The notes: generated from the sequence alone by a model not told the origin. 64,000 nucleotides of DNA from Lycorma delicatula (GCF_047948215.1 NC_134460.1:17190501-17254500), one strand, 5' to 3'; shown: positions 24,842 through 38,480, counted from the stretch's first letter. A program made the numbers and translations.

Positions 24842-25314
24842 AATTTGAAACAAAAAACGAAAAAATAGAATTCAAATGGCCGATAATAGTACGGTATTTA
24901 ATCGTAAAAACACAAATTTAATGAACTGAACTAAAAAAAAGCACAGACAAAGAAAAAAATTCTAATTGGTACTGATACTTATTGTTATTAAGATTTATTT
25001 AGTTAGAAGTAACACTAAGAATACTGGATTTATTTTTCAGACTAAACAGGAAATTTTATTTTAGTGTAAAATTATTTTTAATTAAAAAGTTAAAAGTTAA
25101 AAGAATTGAGATATATATATATTTAATTAATATTATCATCAATAAATACTGTTAAAGCCTTTGACGGCCTAAGACTCATTACCCTATTGTATAAAACTAA
25201 ATTTTCAGTTATTTAAACTAACATTACAGTAGAGAGAACTGTCCTATTTTTGCATAAATACATGTAGTAGACTGTTTAACGTGGAGCTAAATTGTTTCAA
25301 ACTACATATCACAA
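24842..25314. other. AT-rich spacer
   Basis: No gene or repeat recognised. Confidence 0.5.
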
Positions 25315-25535
25315 CTCGTCGTCGCAAATCAGTTGTTTAACAGCTGAATTTCGAAATCTGAGATAAAAGTCCTAAGAAAAATTATTTACTTTTATACGGA
25401 TCTAAATACTAGACAGTGGATACCGGTGTAATTTGGTAATAGGGGTTCCAATAACCACACGTCTCAGGAGTTGTCGGCCTGAGTCTGTACAAGACCACAC
25501 CTCAGTTACGTATCATTCTCATCTGATTGGCCCGT
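25315..25535 (+). mobile_element. SINE family S2, decayed copy
   Basis: It shares TTTTATACGGATCTAAATACTAG, CCACACGTCTCAGGAG and the CTGTACAAGACCACACCTCA tail with the copy at 14914. The head (GTCGCAAATCAG) lacks recognisable A and B boxes. Confidence 0.65.
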
Positions 25536-27499
25536 AGGAGGTTTGCTTATTGTTTACTAGTTAAACAGATTGCAACGTACATATTAGGAAAATAAATATA
25601 TATATCATAAGAAATTATTTTTACAGAGACAACTTAAGATATTTCGTTTATTTTTTTCATACTGTTTGCTTTGGGTGTGTACTTACTATACTTTACAACA
25701 CTGCAGAACAAAGTCTACAAACCAAAGTCAGATAATGAACTTTTATATAGTGGTATTATACAATAGATTTCTATCGTTCAATCTTTTTTTACTATTAAAC
25801 ACTTCATAAACTTGATTACGCAATGCGATAGACTATGCAGGACCAATTATTTTATTAATATACAGTGCCATCTAACGGTAAATTAGAAAAGTAAAAGTAA
25901 ATGGCGAGAAAAGTAGAATATATAAACTAATAATAGTTATAAATTTTACTTAAGTTTTCGATTTTAATAGTAATAATTTTTGGGCTATCTTTATTACAGC
26001 TAAATTACAAAATATTTTAAGAGACTACAAAAAAGTAAAGAGGCAGGACAAGAATGATTAAGAAGAAGATGAATTGATAATGGATTAAAGGGACAGTGAA
26101 ATAAAAAATTACGATAACAAAAAATTATTATAAAATAACTACAAGAATAATAATAACATACGAAAAATGTTAATAACGATAATGTAGAAGCAATAAAGTT
26201 TATTAAAGCGTCATATAAGAGTAACACCACTGAGGTTCAAATTGAAAGACGTTTAATGAATTTTAATTTATTAACATCACGACCCGATCGATCAATAAGC
26301 TAAGAAAGAGTGACAGGGCATAATATGACAACCGTTTAATTTCGATGAATGTTACTAGCAGCAGTATTATTATAATTGCAAATAATATTACGTCTCCTTC
26401 AATAGAAAAGTCTTTATTATTACAACACTGGTTTAATCACCAACCGTAACATCCACCTGTCTGTTACGTATGTCTGCAAATAATCACATGTCTATTATAT
26501 ACCTATAATATACAGCCATTTCTAAGGACTGTCAATAACTGAAGATACATTAAAAAATCTACTAAATTTTCACTTTTATAATTAAAAATAATTATAAAAA
26601 TAATCTGCTTAGTATATAAATAAATACTTCTGTTCTACATCCTTTGTAGAATACAAACATCATTAACATTATACAATTAAACATTGAACAAACATTATAC
26701 AACACTCCATAAAGATTTTCAAATAACATTCAATGAAAATTATAAATAAACTTGAAGTTAATTATTATGCGATTTAAAAGGTAATCAGCAGTTCATTGGC
26801 CTTATTAATAAAACAACTTCCATATTCATTAATTAAATCGACTTCTTTACATACAGCCATTTTCTTTATATTTATACCAGTTTTAATAATTTAATATTGC
26901 CATCTATATTTACAACTACCACAACGTCATTTGATTATTCTTTTTTTTCTTTAATTGGTTATGTACATGTAAACGAACAGAATGCTAAGATTTAATAAAA
27001 AATATTGGAGTGAGAGAGAGTCATGAAGATGATGAGGTAGGCCAATGTTAAGACAGATACATTGAATACGGAAGGATATACATACATGCAAGAATAGAAG
27101 AGATTTACCAATAAAATAAGAAAAAAATTCTTAAAGGCAGTCAGCCAAATATAATTCCACCACATTGGTGGAATCGAATAATTACATAATTCAAAATATA
27201 TAACATTATAATTTAAAATATAGACCGAATATATAGCCTTCTTGGGGAAACAATCAGTCCGTATGAAGGTTATAGATAACAAGTTAATAGAGCATGTACT
27301 ACATCATTTCTGTTATCTGATTTACTACAATGCATACTATGTTCATCACGATATTGACTATAAACTCTACAAGTTGCAGTCACTATGTGGAAAAATCCGG
27401 CGAACATTGACGAAGAAGACTAGGAAAGAGAGGACTAACTTTTTATAAAACAATGGTGGGTTTTATTTGGTTCACAGATGTGGATGCCTAGTAAAGAAT
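25536..27499. other. AT-rich spacer
   Basis: No gene recognised; the open frames (up to 96 codons) are hydrophobic, low-complexity products of AT-rich DNA. A 9 bp-arm hairpin ATTCCACCA / TGGTGGAAT at 27154-27174 repeats the arms of the hairpin at 9771-9793. Confidence 0.5.
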
Positions 27500-28665
27500 A
27501 TAAAAGCAGAATTCAAGTATCAGAAATGCGGTTCTTACGGCCTCAACGCCTTATATTGTTAACGGTAACGGGTGGTTTTCGTACAATTTCACTAGAGGCG
27601 ATCTTGGTGATCGCAGGCGTGAAACTGATAGACTTGATTGCGTCTGAGAGGCAATAGTGTTATGTTGCTAAGTCAAGTGAATTGATTTCGGAGAAAATAA
27701 AGGAGACAGAACAGTATGATGTCGCCCTGTGCCAGGCCAGATCGGATGAGACGAGAGTGTGTGAATTATACGCACGATCTTTTTCGTAATGTTATGGATT
27801 TTCGGGACGCCTCTTGGGTACACCGGAAGAAATACGTGAAGCAATTTCTTTCTGGGCATAGCGTTTTTCGAGACAGACTTCATAAATTAGGCCTGGCGGA
27901 CTCTAGTATGTGTCCGCAATGCGGAGTTTTGGAGGATGCTTATCATGTGAAATATGAATGTCCTAGGTATGACTTAATGCGCACGGAGACCATTTATCGG
28001 CTTGATATTATCGGATCTCCGTATTAATTGAAAAAGCCGGGCCGAATGGGTGATCGTAGAACGTTTTATTGCATATTTGGTGAAAGAAAGGATCGCTGAA
28101 GGGGTGTGATGTTCCGCTTGGACTTACCTTCTTTGTGTCTATGTTTGGTTTGATTGTTATTTTGTTTTATGGTTTGTTAACTTGTTGCTGTTTTTGTTTC
28201 TGTTTGATTACAGATTTGGCTGTTTTTCGTTAATTGTGTTTTATGTTACTGTTTCATTACTTATTTTTATTATTATATTTTTTAGTGCTTTTGTGTTGCG
28301 TTTTATGATTCGTTTTGTGTCGAACTAATTTTTGCCTTTCGGGTAGGTAGAGTTCAGTTTCTTCGATCTTAGAAAGTCATTCAGTTTTGTTTGAGACTTG
28401 GCTAGATGTGTTTTGCTTGAAGTTTATGTCAGTAGGCACCGATGGGAGTGTCGCTTATGGCATTTGCATCGGTGGCATCCTGCTAAGGCTAGGCTGAAAG
28501 ATGTCATTAAAGAGGTACTGAAGATGAGCTCCGGTAAAGCCCATAAGGGTACGGAAGAGATGGCGTGGCGACCGAAACCGTCACACATGGAGGGTCTCTT
28601 CCCCCTATGGGGTCAGGATTGATCCCATATGTGACCCTATATGGGGTCAGGATTTATAGGTACAA
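27500..28665 (+). mobile_element. 5'-truncated R1-like LINE, 3' end
   Basis: This is the end of ORF2 plus a 3' UTR. A first segment near 27525-27655 reads RPQRLILLTVTGGFRTISLE and then VIAGVKLIDLIASER, as found after the RT domain of R1-clade elements, and ends at a stop. A second segment in another frame, 27716-28027 (103 codons), carries FLSGHSVFRDRLHKLGLADS. It also has the C-terminal zinc-knuckle-like motif C66-x2-C69-x7-H77-x4-C82, and it ends in a stop. The remaining ~640 bp are T/G-rich 3' UTR, ending with a repeated TATGGGGTCAGGAT motif near 28606-28660. It lacks endonuclease and RT, and a frameshift separates the two segments. Confidence 0.75.
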
Positions 28666-28675
28666 CAAGAATGAT

Positions 28676-28890
28676 ATTCAGAAGAAACTGAATATATTTA
28701 AGATAAAAATAGAATTTTAAAGAAAAAACAAAGATGATTAGCGCACTTGGAGAGAATGTTGGATGAAAGGTTACCTAAGAAGTATGGAGATAAAAAACAA
28801 TAGCTTGAAGAAAGGTGGGTTGATGAAAAGTTGAGGCAATTTTTGGAGATCGGAACAGACGATTTGCTTACACTCTTGAAGGAAAAAAAT
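28676..28890 (+). pseudogene. Possible LINE ORF2 tail remnant
   Basis: Mixed frames give an RRLAHLERMLDERLPKKYGD-like charged stretch reminiscent of the segment after the RT domain of RTE/CR1 elements. There are several stops. This is a weak assignment from composition and one motif. Confidence 0.3.
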
Positions 28891-29574
28891 TAAAATTTAA
28901 AATTAAAAAAAAAAAGAATAAAAGATAATATCTTTTGTAAATAATGGCTTAATAATATAATTATGCAGGATAGTTGCTTTTATATAATCAGATACCAACC
29001 AAAGATGCTTTCCTTGAGAATAATGATGTTTAATATAAAGCCAGTTACAGTGGTAAACACAGTAAAGATAAAGGCATATTTTTTAAGTATTCGGATCGGT
29101 TGAAGATATATAAAAATACTATATTATAACATTTATACTATTCTTCATATAAATGAAGAAGCGAACGTGAAATCACTTCACTACACTCTTTCACTAGTAA
29201 TTATGCCGTGGGATAATTTTTAATTGTTGATAATGGTTGTTATATTTTCGATTTTATTTTTTAAGAATAATTTTAATACGTTTCACTACATAACTGAAAA
29301 CTGTGATAAACTAATCCAAAAATTACAATTAAATGCGTGATGAAAAACATCCAATAATTTTTAAATAATCTTTGGCAAGGGATATAACACTTTTAATATT
29401 TAAAAACCTACTGTGAAAGATTAAAAAATTATCAGAGAATAAAAAAAAGTCATACTTCAACGGATAGACCTATCCTCGTTTTTATCATATCAAAATTATT
29501 TTTTCTCAAGTATTTTCTTCTTAACTCTTCATAAGACTATATACAACCTTTCGAATCTCTAATTTAAGTTAATT
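28891..29574. other. AT-rich spacer
   Basis: No gene or repeat recognised. Confidence 0.5.
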
Positions 29575-29870
<296 letters not shown>

Positions 29871-31139
29871 TTATATGATTACTTAATTTAACACAGATCA
29901 GGTTACTAAGATTGATAGGTAACAGTAATCAATAAAATGAACTCGAAAAGTTCAACCGAATTTAATTTACGATAAAGTTTCTTGAATTTTTTGTTGTTAT
30001 TATTATTGGTATCTACATAAATTAATGTTTACGTTAATCCTCTAATGTTGCGGTAGTATGCGTACGGGAACGATAATGTTTTACTAGAAGTTGTCGGAAG
30101 ACTTTCTGCTTTGCTTAGCAACTTTGTATATAACATAAATCTTGAATGTTAGGTTCGATTAAAAATATAAATTATTAAAGGAATACAAAAAAAATTATAA
30201 AATAAATAACAAGCTCTATAATACATTTATAAAATTATAAATTAATTATATTAATTTAAATATTCTTCATATTATTAATATAAAAGACAAATGTTAATAT
30301 TAGATCACAGGAGAGAGATAATTCTGTTATAAAGCTAAATGAATGACTGAAAATGAAAGTTATAATTGAAAGTACAGTGTAACTAACTTATACTATGATT
30401 TTGTTCGTTCTACCTCAAATAATATTACACGAAAAATACCCTCAAGCAATTTACTGTTAACTAAGCCATTTACAAAATATTATAAACGTTAGAAAAAAAC
30501 CATATAACCTTATAATTTATTAATAATACTACTGTTTAATTTTCTTCTGAAAAAAACAACGAATATACAAGAAAGAATTAATTTAAAAATAAATTTGACA
30601 AAAGATAAAGCATAAAATAAAGAAATTAAAAAAATATGATTACAGTAACACAATAAATCTCAGTTTTAGAAAGGCGTTAACCACTTTAATACAGTGAAAG
30701 AATAATTCTACAATACACAAAATAAAGATATACAGAGACTAATGCCATGACAATTGAAGAAGAGTGACAATTAAAGAGGGTAACGATAATTATTTGGGAG
30801 AATTTAATTTTCGAAAGAATAGAAACGATAGCAATGCGAGCGGAGAATTTTATTTAATAATGTTAAAGGCTTACAAACCAGTTGGTAGTGAGTTTTTAAT
30901 AACTGTGCATCCATTAACTCGTTTGTAATACTTAATTTAAAAGTAAAATTAAATAAAAACAAACATATAACTATGATTAATAATAAAAGATAGGCAAATG
31001 TAAATTAGTGAATTTGACCTTTAAATACTATTTCTATTAATTTAAAAAGGAATACATCCTCAAAAAATTATATTAATGGTTTACAGTGAAATAAAGATTA
31101 AAATAACTACGAAGTACATAAATTAAAAAAACTTCTTGC
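29871..31139. other. AT-rich spacer
   Basis: No gene or repeat recognised. Confidence 0.5.
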
Positions 31140-31369
31140 GCAGTTCATCCTACACAAAATCACGTCACTCACCACTGTGACTCATTGTGTAAGAGTGTAT
31201 GAAAAATACACCACAATATTCAACGTAACCTCAAATTTCGATTTAGGTAAAAACGAATCTTCACCAAATTTTCACATGGACAACTTCACGTACATTAATA
31301 GAGTATATATTAATTTAAATGAAATTGTTCGTGAAGTATTGGTTTCAAGCTACAAAATTTTATACATAG

Positions 31370-31410
<41 letters not shown>

Positions 31411-31990
31411 GGAGAATAAAGTACAGTGGAGTATCTTCCGACAAAACGATGAGAATATTCTTTAGAATATCTGTATTTTTAGTAGTTTTAAGAAATGTAC
31501 TATTACTAGTAATATTTTGTAAAATAAGGTTTAAATTGTTTTATTGCGGTAGGCTTAGGCCTAGGTAGGCACATGGTTGTCAACGTAGTCGGGATCCCAG
31601 GACGATAGGGGTATCATAAAATTAATAAGGAAAAGGAAATATGCAGTAGGTATATTATTTGAGAATATGGAGAAAGGGTAGTCTTGCTTTGGAACCCAGA
31701 TCGAACAGACGTCCTGGTGGTCGCGAATTCGTTATTTCCCTGAGCCTCGGTCTATCGCAAGTTGTTTTAATATTATTTGAATTCTAAATTGAATTAATCT
31801 TATATTGTAATTCGTGTGCTACTGAGTTATTGATAAGTGATAATTATCATTTGTAATTATTTCATTGTACGAGTTATCTACTCATTTTTATTAATTGAAC
31901 TTTATTGTAATCTTATATATTCTCCACTTGTAATGGTGGGAATGAGTGAAGCACAAAACGTTGAATCCCTGACAAATCTCCTCGCCTCTC

Positions 31991-32028
<38 letters not shown>

Positions 32029-32165
32029 GTATATGGAAACAACAATTTAAGTGAATGGTATTTTCGTAATCCTCATACCTCAACGTAAAAAAATTCATTT
32101 TCACTTTTCAATCCCATCAAGCAACCGTAAGTAATACCGTACATTTCTTCAAAAAGTAAGTAAAA
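31140..32165 (+). repeat. Family X repeat, copy 2, interrupted in its AT core
   Basis: The 5' module (31140-31372) includes GTCACTCACCACTGTGACTC and AATCTTCACCAAATTTTCACA. The AT core occurs twice, at about 31373-31407 and 31994-32022, separated by a ~590 bp insertion. The 3' module (32030-32165) has TTCATTTTCACTTTTCAATCC and AATACCGTACATTTCTTCAAA. It matches the module order of the other copies. Confidence 0.7.
31407..31995 (+). mobile_element. Probable solo LTR inserted in (AT)n
   Basis: The ~590 bp insert starts TGTCGGAGA and ends TCTCCGATA, short inverted ends like those of an LTR (TG...CA expected; the last CA is altered or lost in the AT tract). It has higher GC than its flanks and no ORF of note. 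AATAAA occurs just inside the 5' end. No internal retrotransposon region lies next to it. A TSD cannot be read because both flanks are AT repeats. The family is not assigned, and a non-LTR origin remains possible. Confidence 0.5.
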
Positions 32166-35035
32166 AAAATTATTAAATACTGGTTTTAATTTAATTTACC
32201 AGAAAAAATCGCTATAGTTGAAAAAGTGAAACAAATGGGAAAAAAATAACGGAGAAAAAAAAAATTAAAGGAACGCTGGAAGGAAGATGAAAACTAAGAT
32301 CAATTGCGTCCTTGAATTGTTAAGGAGCTTGAAAACAAAAATAAGATTGAGCTCATTAAAGACGGAAACGGTTGTTGAATGAACTCATAGATCATTTTCA
32401 GGTCTGATGCGCTATATAATTAAATAGTTGCTAATTTATTATGTATATTGCATGAACTACGAAATAATTAAAATAGATTGAATGCAAATTTTAAACCATT
32501 TACAATGCACTGTATTTAACCTACCAGTAATATATATCTAAAAGATTATTTTATTAAAAAATGTAATAAAAGTGCCGTTCATTAGTCTCACTCTGATAAT
32601 CGTAAATGTAAAGTCAATTGCAACACGTACAGTAAAATATTACGATAGATAATAATGATAAGGTAAACGAAAAAATCGTAAAACCCTAGCTAAGAATAGA
32701 AATAGACCAAGCAGGTGAAAACCTCCGCGTTAACTACAATACTAATTGGCCAGAAAATGAATAAAACCATTATAAAGATAAAATAATAATAAAAATGTTT
32801 ATTAAAAATTAATTTCAAAGAAAAAAGTTCAAAACTTTCATTTTCCGGTAAAACGTTTCAAAGTAAAAAGGAAGTTAATATATACTGTAAAGAGAAATAC
32901 GCTTATAAAATATGCTTAATGATGGTAGAAAACATGGTGAAAGGCCTTTCTTTGCTTATATTTAAAAAAAAAGTATAGTAGTAGTAATAATAAAATACAA
33001 AAGAAAAAAAAAAGGTTACAATGAAATTCAACCAAATCGGTTTAGAGCATATCAAAAAAGAAAAGATGTAAAAGAAAAAAGTAGAAAAAAAAGAACAATA
33101 TAGAACATTTCCTTAATATTGGAAACATCTAACAAAACAAATTAAAGAAAAACCTGTCATCCTAACTCTCCTTACTTCTTTTCTTAACTTTCATCTATTT
33201 CTTTGTACTTCTGATGACATTCTGTTCTACCTTTCATTCAGTCTTTCTTCTTTTCAAACAGATCTCGGTTCTTTTTAGCTTTTGCTTTTCCATTTCTCAT
33301 GTAATACTTTGAAAAATCTGCAATAAGCAGATTTCTTTATGTGTTTTGATTTGTAGTACGTATAAACCTTTAGAGCTGTAAACAATTTAAAAATTCTTAC
33401 TTTATAGATCGTTGTAAAAGTATTTTAGCTAGTCCTTTTTACGTCTTTTCAGTTTGTATATTGAATAAGCTACGTAACGGAAAAACAACATCTAAATTAC
33501 AACAGAATATGTATAACATAAAATAGTAAAGATGAAAATTTTATTTACTATTTTATAATTTTATGTTAAATTTATTATGTATCAAAAGAAATTACCTTTA
33601 GTATAGAAAGTACTCAATGTACAAGTTTTTTTTCTTACAAAAAAAGAAATTTCTATTTTATTCAATCACAATTTAAGTATGTAAAAAAATTGTTATAAAA
33701 TTTACAAAAAAAAATTATAAAAATGTATACAAAATTATTCAAATTTATTTGTTAACGTACATTAAATAACAAAAATATATCTTTCTTTTCTAATGTTTAA
33801 AAATAAAAACAATTATAAAAATTAAAAAACGTGACTACCAAAAAAATAAAAATTAATTGAACTATAAACAACATCAATTCACAGTTCATTAAAGTTTTTG
33901 CTCCAACCGGCAAATCTCCACTACTACATATATTTTTTTTGTATATACATACATACATATGTGTAATATATATACATATTTACAGAGCCTATGATACTCC
34001 CGAAAACTTAAGGATTCCAACGAGGGGTCATACATCTAAACCAGTTCAGCTGTTGAGCTGCTACGGCGGAACAAACATACATACACTCTACAAACATTGA
34101 ACTTCTTTTTTGGTAATCGTGTAAAAAGAAAAAAAAAGAAAAAATAAAACTTTTTACTTTTCTTACACAACTACTATATTTAACAAATAACAAGGAATAT
34201 TTCAGTAATTATTGTTACAGTAGTTTATTATTATTATCTTTTTGTCCCGGAAATATTTCACATCCGGAACTCCAGTACGAGGGGTCATTGAGGCATACCC
34301 CATTCATTGTGAAGTGGCACATTTAACACAGTCCGTACAATCCAACACGTCTCCAGAATTACCCGTCTTTGGGGTTTTGGAATTACATTTGAGGATCCAA
34401 CCTTTTCTATGCAATTTTTATTAATTAATTCCAGTTGCTGTTATCGCAACGGGAATGACTTCTATAAGTTCAGTTTGTAAATTTCCTTATACTCTATTGC
34501 TAGAGGGCTTGTACTTGGTTATTTTATCTGCTGCAGCCTTATTAATATTGTGATCAATTATTATTATTATTTATAAGTAATAGAATCAATACAACAAAGA
34601 AAAGAAAAATATATTCATTAGGTAAGAGTTTCCCTAACAATAAAAAACAACGAAAGAAACATTTTTCTTATAAAAAAATTGTACTCTTAGAAATATAGGG
34701 TATTTTTCTTACATAAAAATTAGAACTATTTTTTTAACAAAGTTAAAAAGAAAAACTAACTAACCCTTCAATTTAATTTAACCGAAATACATTTTTTAAT
34801 GTACTTTAAGCTTTACATTCAACGAAAGAACTAATTTTAATGATTTTCTTTGTAGATAAACTTCCTCTGGTGGTTTTCTTTTAAAAAAATTGTTTAACGG
34901 AAAACTTTTTTAACGAAAGATTGCATACTGTGATTAATATAAATAATGATTTGAAATATATTATTTGTTATCTTCAATGCGTAATATTGGGTTGTTTTAA
35001 GATTATAATTATGTAATATATAGAATAATAATAAT

Positions 35036-35078
<43 letters not shown>

Positions 35079-35919
35079 AATGGTAGCCTGAGTCATTTTT
35101 ATATACAAAAACATTTTTTAAGATAATTGATTGAAAAGCTTAAGGTATAATAAATATTCCCACCCAACTAAGAAATGATTAGTTGCTCAAATTCAATGAT
35201 AACCTCTTTAGGTCTTTTCTCTGCATTCCTTTTCAAATTTTTTATCAAGACATAGGACTTCTCTCCTTTATATTTCACTTAAACGATGTCTTTTTTTAAG
35301 TATGAGCAACATTTCTTAGGTTTAATTAAATAAAAAGGTCTGCTAATAAAAATAATTAAGCAATTAAACAAAAATTAAATTTCATGTAGTACATGATTAC
35401 TATATAATAGTACCTATTAAAGTTCTTTTTTTTAATAGTTACGTTACAAAGTTGGTACAAAATTAAAACAAATTATTCAACATCATAACCCTTACTGCAC
35501 GTTTCCTTAATAAAAAATAAAAATTTAAATAACTATTATCAGATATTACTATTTTTTTCATTGTAGTTAGGTTTTGAAAGTCAATTTTAGTTTAATTTTA
35601 AAAAAAAGCTTCATTTAAATTGGACTTTTGAAACCAATTTAATAATAAATTTTTATTAATAAATAAAAATATGTATCAATAACATATTTTTTATTAATAA
35701 TAATCACAAAATTATTGAATAAAGATAAAATCATTATTGATACTGTATTACTGAAGAATGTGTAGGACTAATACGATGTCCTAGTTGCCTATTCCGACTT
35801 AGTGCGGCGTTAACCTAAGAATCACAGACTAAGTAGAATGAAAAGTACTAGTTACGAAAGAAAATGCTTCTTTAAAAAAGTAAAACCTTACGAACCATAG
35901 GGGAAAAATTTTATCTTGG
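32166..35919. other. AT-rich spacer with a possible LINE/SINE tail
   Basis: No gene recognised. At about 34010-34100 the stretch AACGAGGGGTCATACATCTAAACC, then AGTTCAGCTGTTGAGCTGCTACGG and ACATACATACA resembles the 3' tails of some insect non-LTR elements; confidence in that is low. A somewhat GC-richer piece near 34250-34420 is unassigned. An (AT)n tract lies at 35030-35075. Confidence 0.4.
35030..35075. repeat. (AAT)n/(AT)n microsatellite
   Basis: A short AATAAT run leads into a ~35 bp TA tract. Confidence 0.9.
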
Positions 35920-37375
35920 AACAAGAGGAGTTTATACCAGATCAATCTGGCTTCAGTAGTGGGCACTCTACCATTGAACTGACTCACAGGGCTGTTACCA
36001 TCATAACCAGATAGCTTGGAGGGGAAGTACTGGTCAGTAGCATTTTAGGATTTTCAGCAGGTCTTTGATAAGGCCTGGCTGCCTGGTCTGTATAAGTTAA
36101 AACACAGCCTCTCTCAGCCATCTTACTTAGTCCTGCGGAATTACCTTGATGGGCGCTTTTTCCAGGTTAAGTTCAATCAGGAATTACTGCATTCTTCGAT
36201 ATGAAGTCTGGAGTTCCACAGAGCTTTGTTCTGGGGCCTATTTTATACTCGATTTTTACATCAAACGTTCCTGCTCCGGATTACGTCACTGTCGCATCGT
36301 TTGCAGACAACACGGCAATCCTAGCTAATGATGATCAGAATACAGCCTCTGCTGAACTACAATAAGAGTTAGACGAGATCTGCGCGTGGCTGACGAAACA
36401 GAAAATGAGTATGAATCAGAACAAATCGAGCTATGTGACATTTACGATGAGAAGGGATGATTTTTCACAAGTCTACCAGAATGTCGTATACATTTCTCAC
36501 ATGAATAGAGTGCGGTATCTTGGCTTACACTTGGATCATCGCCTGACGTGGAAGGGTCACGTGATAGAAAAGAGGAAACAGCTTAACATCAAGTACAGAG
36601 AACTAAACTGATTGTTGATCAAAAACTCACATTTATCGTTATCTAATAAACTGTTGGTCTGCAGAGTTATATGGTCTATCAGGAGGTATGGGGTCCAGCT
36701 CTGGAGTTTAACGAGTATTAAAAATACTGTAATAATTTAAAGGTTAGAAAATAAATTTATGAGGACTGTAGCAGAAGCGCCGCGGTTTCTTATAGGTAGA
36801 GAAATTCATCAAAATCTAGGATTACCTTCTGTTTACGAAGAGATTTAAAAATTTAACTCTTGGTAAAATCAGAGGTTAGACAAACGTGTAATATATCTGG
36901 CAGTAAATTTATTGGACAACGGCGATGACATCAAGCGACTAAAACGTTTCCATGTGCTGGACCTGGGAGACGTAACCAGAGGAGTGACCTGGAGAAAAAA
37001 CCTTTGAGTGGGAACACAGGATGAGTCTGTCACTGTGTAGTGAACGTCACTTCAATATTCTAAAAATTACAGTTATTTTTATTACCGATGAATATTTGTT
37101 TTTATTATAGCGATGTTTTCATATATTGGTATTGATGACATTTTTATTTTTATTCTTTTCTACTTTTGATTTATTTCTATTATTATGTTAAGTATTCCTT
37201 GGACCACTTACACAAGTGCTTTTTCTATATACGCGATGTTGAACCTTTGTATGCTTTAAGAGGGGTTTCGTCCCCAACGAAACCCACTCACGTGATTATC
37301 GTTGATCAAATTTACTAATGGTTCACTATGAGGTACCGATTGTAAATGCTAATAAATAGGCAAAAAAAAAAAAAA
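35920..37375 (+). pseudogene. 5'-truncated Jockey-clade LINE, reverse transcriptase remnant
   Basis: Translation gives the middle and C-terminal RT of a Jockey-type ORF2: EEFIPDQSGFSSGHSTIEL near 35925-35985, MKSGVPQSFVLGPILYSIF near 36200-36255 and VASFADNTAILAND near 36290-36335. Then comes the 36405-36611 segment with MNQNKSSYVTF and RYLGLHLDHRLTWKGHV. A C-terminal part follows (RRYGVQLWSL, EAPRFLIG, HQNLGLPSVYEE). The catalytic FADD box reads FADN here. There are stops, for example in the 36000-36150 region and after 36611. A ~300 bp 3' UTR ends in poly(A) at 37362-37374. The endonuclease and start of RT are missing. Confidence 0.85.
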
Positions 37376-37924
37376 TGCAAGTAATAGAAAAGCTTCTATC
37401 GTACACTCTGTATTACTTTAATATTTTTTTTTAATAAATCTCAAAAAGGTGAAGAAAGAGATTTTTCATAATTTAAAAAATTTTTTTCAAATTGATTCCC
37501 CAAGAAAAAATCGGAAAAGAAATTTAATCCGGTATAAAATTCAATTGATACATTTTGTTTTGCAGTAGAAAAAAATTTACAGTCTGTTTCTCATGAAGAA
37601 AGCATACGTAAATAAGAAGTTAAAAATATTAGAGAGGTTGATTCCTCAAGAAAACGAAAAGTAAATTATTAGTATAACATAAACTTCCATGTTAATAAAC
37701 ATATCAATAGTAACAAGAAAAATTCAGTAAACACTGATTATAACAAAAAGCACTATTATCACTGTGTTCTATAACTTGTTCAATCTACGGACCACATTGG
37801 TAGATAAATGAACGAATGAAAGCAGCGTTAAAGACTAATAAAAAAATACTAAAAATAGCGTTAAAACAATGGTAAACAAAAATTGTTAAAAAATAGCAAT
37901 AATAAATAGTACCGGAAAAAACAA
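37376..37924. other. AT-rich spacer between two Jockey fragments
   Basis: No gene or repeat recognised. Confidence 0.5.
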
Positions 37925-38480
37925 CATGAAAATAAAGTATCTTCAACAACCATCACTAAGGTCCAGCACATGAACCCTTTTCAATCGTCTAATATCATTA
38001 CTGTTATATAGCAGATTCAAAACAAGAGGATCTACATGTCTATTTAGTCTATGTATTTAGAACTGAAACGATCAATCTCATCCAAAACATAAGGGATTCC
38101 CAGGTATTTTTTGCACTTAGAATTCCTGACGTACCAAGGCGGTTGGGTCACTTCTTGTTCTGCGACCTTTGGATCACTTTAATATTGCTGTCTCTAGTCG
38201 TCCCCCAGAATTGAATCCTATGAGTTCATATCGGTTTCAAGAAGGTTTTTAAACAAAAGGACCTTGTAAGAGAGAGCGAGAGAGAGAGAGAGAGAGAGAG
38301 ACAACTGAGAACCCCTACCTATTAGCCAATACATACGATTGAATTTCTGGTCAATCTGTTTCTTCTTCTCCACTATATGACTTCTCCATGCCATACGTAA
38401 TTCTAGGTATTTCACTCAATTTGTATGAGGAATTTCAACGTTATCAAAGTAAACTGAAGGGCAGTCTCCTCTTTAAATTT
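37925..38480 (-). pseudogene. Second Jockey-clade LINE fragment, opposite strand
   Basis: On the minus strand it reads KYLELRMAWRSHIVEKKKQI and FNRMYWLIGRGSQLSL (38415-38290), then a (TC)n tract translated as LSLSLS. YKVLLFKNLLE, PPWYVRNSKCKKYLGIPYVL, DEIDRFSS and a DIRRLKRVHVLDL-like end follow near 37965. This is the post-RT C-terminal region and is homologous to, but clearly diverged from, the fragment at 35920-37375. It is interrupted by stops and by the microsatellite. Confidence 0.75.
38274..38301. repeat. (GA)n microsatellite inside the Jockey fragment
   Basis: GA repeat on the plus strand, lying within the SQLSL codons of the minus-strand Jockey remnant. Confidence 0.9.

Noticed and set aside
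26000..26230. 76-codon frame resembling a small membrane protein
   Set aside because: Hydrophobic only because T-rich codons encode Phe, Leu and Ile; no start context, no conservation evidence.
33160..33420. Pyrimidine-rich stretch that might encode an RTE C terminus on the minus strand
   Set aside because: Only loose charge similarity; no motif such as HSERMKEYW could be read in any frame.
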